From Hymenobacter artigasi (GTDB lineage: Bacteria > Bacteroidota > Bacteroidia > Cytophagales > Hymenobacteraceae), in NCBI RefSeq assembly GCF_012275535.1, contig NZ_JAAVTK010000002.1, positions 271,755 through 335,754 of the forward strand: DNA of 64,000 nt, read 5' to 3'. Below, one piece after another: positions 59,677 through 64,000 of the stretch. The position numbers and the translations under genes are program-made. The notes beneath the pieces were generated by a model that saw only the letters and a program-made list of their open reading frames with translations, searched no databases and was not told the DNA's origin. The first letter of the stretch is position 1. Each line of letters opens with the position of its first letter.

Positions 59677-60126
59677 TCAGGGCTGCTCCTGCCAGGCCGG
59701 AACGTGGTCCAGGGCCACAAAATCGAGCACCAGGCCCAGCAGCTGGGGCCGGGGGTAAGGGCGGGGCGTCAGGCCGAGGGAGTTGTTGGTGGCCTCGCCC
59801 AGTAGGGTACGCAGGTCGCTGGGCTGGGCGTAGCGGAGGCCCATCGTCCAAGTGGCGAAGCTGCGCGTTGGCCACGACCCTTCGCCCAGCACCTGGCAGT
59901 GGTGGTGGCGCGGGTCCGACAGGATGGCGTGGTAATAGAGGTGCCGGACGGCGGCCCGGGGGCCTTCCAGCACTTGCAGAAAGCGGCCCTCGGGCGTGTG
60001 CAGCAGCACGCCGGTGATGCCGTGCTGCCGGTTGTAGGCGCGGGACTGCAGCAGCAGCTCGTGGAGGGCGGTGGCCCCCATCGGCTCCATCCACTGGCTT
60101 TGATAGATAAGGTGATACGGTTGCAT
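59677..60126 (-). CDS. BLUF-domain blue-light sensor
   Basis: 149 residues, essentially one BLUF domain. The flavin-binding residues expected from the family are visible: Tyr8 in LIYQSQ, Asn32 in AYNRQHGITGVLL and Gln51 in GRFLQVLEGP, with Trp93/Met95 in ATWTMGL. It would bind FAD and signal light through a hydrogen-bond switch. No output domain is fused (the last 45 residues are Pro/Leu-rich), so it must act through a partner protein. A small frame precedes it on the same strand. Confidence 0.92.
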   Translation of the reverse strand: MQPYHLIYQSQWMEPMGATALHELLLQSRAYNRQHGITGVLLHTPEGRFLQVLEGPRAAVRHLYYHAILSDPRHHHCQVLGEGSWPTRSFATWTMGLRYAQPSDLRTLLGEATNNSLGLTPRPYPRPQLLGLVLDFVALDHVPAWQEQP

Positions 60127-60156
60127 AACAGATAAGCAGAAAGGCGGGCGAGGGGG

Positions 60157-60312
60157 TTACAGCCGGGGCGCAGCCCGGGAATCGGGACGGGCCATAACGG
60201 CAGCGACAGTAGTGGAAAGGGCTCCGCGGGGTCGCAGCGGGTGGCGGCCGTCCGTGGTTTGTTTCAGAGCCCGGCGAGCGAAGGCCAGGGTACCGAAGAC
60301 GGTAACTTTCAT
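60157..60312 (-). CDS. Small hypothetical protein upstream of the BLUF gene (51 aa)
   Basis: The ATG at 60312 opens MKVTVFGTLAFARRALKQTT, then a basic, Arg/Pro-rich tail. It has the same strand as the BLUF gene and ends 31 bases before it. The N-terminus could form a strand and helix. I recognise no family, and high GC makes chance frames likely. Confidence 0.3.
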   Translation of the reverse strand: MKVTVFGTLAFARRALKQTTDGRHPLRPRGALSTTVAAVMARPDSRAAPRL

Positions 60313-60503
60313 AGAATGAAGCGGAAAGAGAAATGGTAATCGGCCCGAAACAAGGCTCCGCAAGGTTCCGGCCGGCGGCTGGCGCAACCCATGATATAAA
60401 TCCGGTTTTTAGCTGATAATCATCGGGCTATACGTATTTATTATTCAGGTTATTTGCGAGCGACGGCTTCGGCTCCGCTTCGCTGCCCAGGCCGCCGCCG
60501 GTA

Positions 60504-62981
60504 TCATTGGTGCCGCAGGGCCTTGTAGCCTTCCACCCAGCCCACTCCCACCAGCGCGGCCAGCGCGCACCCGCCCAGCCAGGCCAGCGGCACGGGCGCA
60601 AAGCCGAACAACCGCTGCGCCGCCGGCACCAGCAGCGTAATCAGCAGCAGGGCCAGCGTGAGGGCCAGCATCAGCCAGAGGATGCGGTTGGGCACGCGCA
60701 GGGTGCGCCACACCGATTGCGTGAACGAGCGGTTGACCAGCGTGAGGCCCACATTGCTGAGCACCAGCGTGGCAAACACCAGCGTGCGGCCCACCGGCAG
60801 CGGCAGGCCCAGGCGCATGGCCGCGTAGTACACGCCCAGTACCGCCGCCGCAATGCCAAGGCCCTGCAGCAGGCTGCGGCCGAGCTCGGCCCCGGCCAGG
60901 AAGGTGCTGCTGAGCGGGCGCGGCGGCTGCTGCATCTGGCCGGCCTCGGCGGGCTCGTTTTCGAAGGCGATAGAGCAGGTCGGACCCATCACCAGCTCCA
61001 GGAATATGATGTGCACGGGCGTGAACAGGTTGGCCCACTCCCACCCCGCCAGCAGCGGCACAGCCACCGTGAGCACAATGGGGATGTGAATGGAAACGAC
61101 GTAGAAAACCGCCTTTTTGAAGTTCTGGTAGATGCGCCGGCCCTGGGCAATGGCCGTCACCATGCCCGCAAGGTCATCGTCGACGAGCACCAGCGAGGCC
61201 GCCTGCCGGGCCACTTCGGTGCCGCGCCGGCCCATGGCCACGCCGATGTGGGCGGCTTTCAGGGCGGGGCCGTCATTCACGCCGTCGCCGGTCATGGCTA
61301 CTACTTCGCCGTTGGCTTTCAGGGCTTCCACCACCTTCAGCTTGGCCTCCGGAAACATGCGGGCAAATACCGCCGTGGCAGTGGCCTGCTGCTGAAGCTC
61401 GGCGTTGGATAAGTCCATCACCTGCTGGCCGGTGAGCAGGGTTTCGGCCCCCGGCAGGCCCACCTGGCGGGCAATGGCCTGGGCGGTTTCGGGGAAGTCG
61501 CCGGTTATCATCTTCACCTGAATACCGGCTGCCAGAAACTCCTGGATAACGGCCGCCGCATTGGCTTTGGGCGGGTTTTCGAGGGCAATCAGCCCCAGAA
61601 ACTCCCAGGCATAATCGTCCTGTGCGGCCGGGAAGTCGGGGCCGGCCTGCGCCGCCTGCGCCACGCCCAGCACCCGGTAGCCCCGGCCCGACAGCTCCCT
61701 GGTGACCCGCCGAATTTCCTCGGCTACGGCCGGGGCCGGGCGGCACACGGCCAGAATATGCTCTACGGCCCCTTTGCCGGCCACCAGGGGCTGGCCGCTT
61801 ACCTGGCGCACATGGGTCATCATGGGTGGAGTGCCGCCCAGCGGATACTCGTGTAGCATGGGGCTAGGAGCGGCAGCGGCGGCCGGGGCGGCGGTAGCGA
61901 AGGCGGCCACAATGGCCTTTTCCATGGCGTCGAAGGGTTCGGTTTCGCTGGCGTAGCGGGCGCAGGCCAGCACCTGGGCAGCCGTGGGTGGGAGCGCACC
62001 GGGCAGCGACACAATGCTGGCCGTGGCCCCATCATAAAGCTGCGCCACGCGCATGCCCTCCTGGGTGAGGGTGCCGGTTTTATCGGCGCAGATGACGGTG
62101 GCCGAGCCCAGGCTTTCCACGGTTTGGGGCTGCTTGGTGAGCACGCCCAGCCGGCTCAGCCGCGCCGCGCCCAGCGCCATAAAGCTGCTGAAAGCCACCG
62201 GAATTTCCTCGGGCAGAATGGACATGGCCAGCGTGAGGCCGAAGAGCAGGGCCGTGACCCAGTTGCCGGAATGGGCAAAGTTCACTCCCCACACCAGCAC
62301 AAACGCCCCCGCCCCCACCCAGGCCATGCGCAGCACAAACTGCCGCACCTGCAGCTGCAAGGGCGTTTTTTCGGTATCAATAGCTTCCAGACTTTGCCCG
62401 ATGCGGCCGAGCCGGGTGCCCGTGCCCACGGCCGTAACCGTGAGCCAGGCGCTGCCCGCCACGGTGCTGGTGCCCGCAAAGGCCGGGTCGCCCACGGCCT
62501 TAGCTACCGCCACGGCCTCGCCGGTCAGAATGGCCTCATCCACGGAGAAGTCGTTCAGCTCGGTCACGGTGCCGTCGGCGGGCAGGCGGGCGCCTTCGGC
62601 CACCAGCACCGCGTCGCCCACCACCAGGTCTTCGACCGGCACAGTGGCTACCACGCCATTGCGGCGCACCTGGGCCCGGGGCTGCGTGAGCTGGCGCAGG
62701 GCCCCCAGCGCCTTATCACTGCGGATTTCCTGGTACACCGAGATGCCCGCCACTACCAGCAGCGCCACGCCCAGCGTGATGGCCTCGGCCACTTCGCCCA
62801 GCCCGACATACACCGCACAAGCCACCAGCAGCAGCAGAAACATGGGCTCCAGCACTACTTCCCGCAGGGTGGCCAGTAGCCCCGAGCCCTTGGCTGCGGG
62901 CAGTACGTTGGGGCCGTGGGTCAGGCGGGCGGCCAGCACGGCTTTGCTGGTAAGGCCGGGAGCGAACGCGAGGCGGGGCAT
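60504..62981 (-). CDS. P-type cation ATPase (P2-like)
   Basis: 825 residues. Phosphorylation site Asp300 in CADKTGTLT, actuator motif ILTGEAVAV, hinge MTGDGVNDGPALKAAHIGVA and KMITGDFPETA. TM4 has LPEEIPVAF, related to PEGLP of Ca2+-type pumps. About 8-10 TM helices are visible, with six at the C-terminus after VFYVVSIHIPIVL. Ion specificity cannot be fixed; Ca2+ or Mn2+ is most likely from the PEEIP and the N.EP.E-like GPTCSIAFENEPAE segment. The class I aldolase gene lies upstream on the same strand, 32 bases away. Confidence 0.93.
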   Translation of the reverse strand: MPRLAFAPGLTSKAVLAARLTHGPNVLPAAKGSGLLATLREVVLEPMFLLLLVACAVYVGLGEVAEAITLGVALLVVAGISVYQEIRSDKALGALRQLTQPRAQVRRNGVVATVPVEDLVVGDAVLVAEGARLPADGTVTELNDFSVDEAILTGEAVAVAKAVGDPAFAGTSTVAGSAWLTVTAVGTGTRLGRIGQSLEAIDTEKTPLQLQVRQFVLRMAWVGAGAFVLVWGVNFAHSGNWVTALLFGLTLAMSILPEEIPVAFSSFMALGAARLSRLGVLTKQPQTVESLGSATVICADKTGTLTQEGMRVAQLYDGATASIVSLPGALPPTAAQVLACARYASETEPFDAMEKAIVAAFATAAPAAAAAPSPMLHEYPLGGTPPMMTHVRQVSGQPLVAGKGAVEHILAVCRPAPAVAEEIRRVTRELSGRGYRVLGVAQAAQAGPDFPAAQDDYAWEFLGLIALENPPKANAAAVIQEFLAAGIQVKMITGDFPETAQAIARQVGLPGAETLLTGQQVMDLSNAELQQQATATAVFARMFPEAKLKVVEALKANGEVVAMTGDGVNDGPALKAAHIGVAMGRRGTEVARQAASLVLVDDDLAGMVTAIAQGRRIYQNFKKAVFYVVSIHIPIVLTVAVPLLAGWEWANLFTPVHIIFLELVMGPTCSIAFENEPAEAGQMQQPPRPLSSTFLAGAELGRSLLQGLGIAAAVLGVYYAAMRLGLPLPVGRTLVFATLVLSNVGLTLVNRSFTQSVWRTLRVPNRILWLMLALTLALLLITLLVPAAQRLFGFAPVPLAWLGGCALAALVGVGWVEGYKALRHQ

Positions 62982-63013
62982 AGGCTAATTAAATGATATT
63001 CTGCTTATTCGCA

Positions 63014-64000
63014 TTAGCAGCTCAGGCTAACGCGTGCCTCAATCACCGCCGCCGCGTTGCTGCGCACCCGCTCCAGCAGGGCCTGCTGGGCGGCGGGCAC
63101 GTTGGCCGCCGCTCCGCCCCATATTTCCAGGGCTGGCTGTTGCAGCGCCCGGCCAAACGAGAACGTGAGCGACCACGGCAACCGGCCGGCAAACCGCCTG
63201 TGCATGGCCGCCAGGTGGCGCGTGGCCTGCTCGGGCGACTGCCCACCCGACAAAAACGCCACGCCGGGAACGGCCGCTGGCACCGTGCGCAACAGGCAGG
63301 CCACGGTAGCATCGGCCACCTGCGCGGTGGTGGGCTGTTTGGGGCAGTCGGCCCCGGCCAGTACCATACTGGGCTTCAGCAATATCCCTTCCAGGGCCAC
63401 GCCCTGGGTGCGCAGCTGGGCAAATACCTCGTGCAGCACGTCTTCCGTCACGGCGGCGCAGCGGGCCAGGGCGTGGGGGCCAGTCAGCAGCACTTCGGGC
63501 TCCACTATGGGAACCAGACCGGCCGCCTGGCACAGGGCGGCGTAGCGGGCCAGGGCGTGGGCATTGGCCGCAATACCGGCCCGGCTGGGCCGGTCGTGGC
63601 CGATGGTGAGCACCGCCCGCCACTTGGCGAAGCGGGCTCCCAGCGCCGCGTATTCGGCCAAGCGCGGGCGCAGGCCGTCGAGCCCTTCGGTCACCTGCTC
63701 GCCGGGAAAGCCGGCCAGCTCGTGCGCGCCCAGGTCCACTTTGATACCGGGGATAATGCCCGCCTGCTGCAGGATTTCCATGAACAAAACGCCCGCCGCT
63801 GTGCGCTGCCGGATGGTTTCATCGAACAGAATGGCCCCACTGATGCCCGCGCCCAGGCCCGGCGTGGTCACCAGCAGCTCGCGGTAGGCACGGCGGGCCT
63901 CCACGGTTTCGGGGATGCCCAGCGCGGCGAAGCGGGCGTTGCAGGTGCCGGTGCTTTCGTCCATGGCCAGCAGGCCCTTACCGGGGGCCATCAGCGCCTG
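63014..64000 (-). CDS. Class I fructose-bisphosphate aldolase (cut by right edge)
   Basis: 329 residues are visible; the 5' end lies outside, because the frame is open to base 64000 and begins ALMAPGKGLLAMDESTGTCN, which in the family follows about 20 residues. FAKWRAVLTIG and VEPEVLLTG are substrate contacts, and the Schiff-base Lys lies in GILLKPSMVLAG. VAFLSGGQSPEQATRHL and WSLTFSFGRALQ complete the barrel. It works without metal, unlike the class II enzyme at 1414. Two aldolases in one genome often serve different carbon-flow directions. Confidence 0.93.
   Translation of the reverse strand, partial: QALMAPGKGLLAMDESTGTCNARFAALGIPETVEARRAYRELLVTTPGLGAGISGAILFDETIRQRTAAGVLFMEILQQAGIIPGIKVDLGAHELAGFPGEQVTEGLDGLRPRLAEYAALGARFAKWRAVLTIGHDRPSRAGIAANAHALARYAALCQAAGLVPIVEPEVLLTGPHALARCAAVTEDVLHEVFAQLRTQGVALEGILLKPSMVLAGADCPKQPTTAQVADATVACLLRTVPAAVPGVAFLSGGQSPEQATRHLAAMHRRFAGRLPWSLTFSFGRALQQPALEIWGGAAANVPAAQQALLERVRSNAAAVIEARVSLSC

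Overview
The window looks like a chromosomal segment of a high-GC Bacteroidota bacterium, most probably Hymenobacter or a close relative. The evidence is the type IX secretion (T9SS) sorting domains on three proteins, Bacteroidota-type promoters (TTTG/TTGG, about 19-20 bases, TAnnTTTG), the class II purine enzymes, and a very high density of long intergenic inverted repeats. I see no rRNA, tRNA, CRISPR array, transposase or phage genes. Both edges cut a gene.

Layout. 1-3731: a cut ACP-like gene, a small T9SS-domain protein, class II fructose-bisphosphate aldolase and an aldo/keto reductase. 3812-14512 (all minus): seven co-oriented genes encoding a degenerate-vWA lipoprotein, a small membrane protein, a tubulin/FtsZ-like GTPase, an SrfB-like actin/Hsp70-fold ATPase, a signal-peptide/TM protein, a MotA/ZorA-like proton channel with a long coiled-coil tail, and a MotB/OmpA-like partner that keeps the channel aspartate. 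I consider this a candidate envelope-anchored, ion-driven cytoskeletal machine and the most interesting part of the window. 14761-25354: mixed housekeeping (ferredoxin reductase plus ferredoxin, ECF sigma/anti-sigma, KdsC, a divergent pair of LuxR-type regulators, a DUF1345 protein, nicotinate phosphoribosyltransferase) and an AT-rich DUF4262-DUF2185 gene. 25439-38502 (all minus): a pyrimidine/purine block in transcription order DHODH-like, pyrF, pyrE, purL, purQ, purC-purE fusion, purD, purN, purF, purM. It covers most of IMP synthesis, and purK is unnecessary if the PurE domain is class II as it appears.

38503-49415: a candidate small RNA, a secreted nuclease lipoprotein, a large T9SS cargo protein with three internal repeats, an NtrC-type regulator followed by a PAS-rich hybrid kinase and a flavoprotein, and a second T9SS-domain mini-protein. 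49589-52808: a flavoprotein, a type III polyketide synthase and a methyltransferase, a set that resembles phenolic-lipid (Srs-type) biosynthesis. 53017-64000: a histone-deacetylase-like hydrolase, a PepSY-like secreted protein, an MFP/permease/ATPase ABC exporter, stress proteins, a BLUF photoreceptor, a P-type ATPase and a cut class I fructose-bisphosphate aldolase.

A theme across the whole window is that gene ends are decorated with long palindromic elements of several unrelated sequence families. They lie within a few bases of stop codons and in some cases supply the stop codon. One copy of the commonest family sits in frame inside purL, where it adds about 37 residues.
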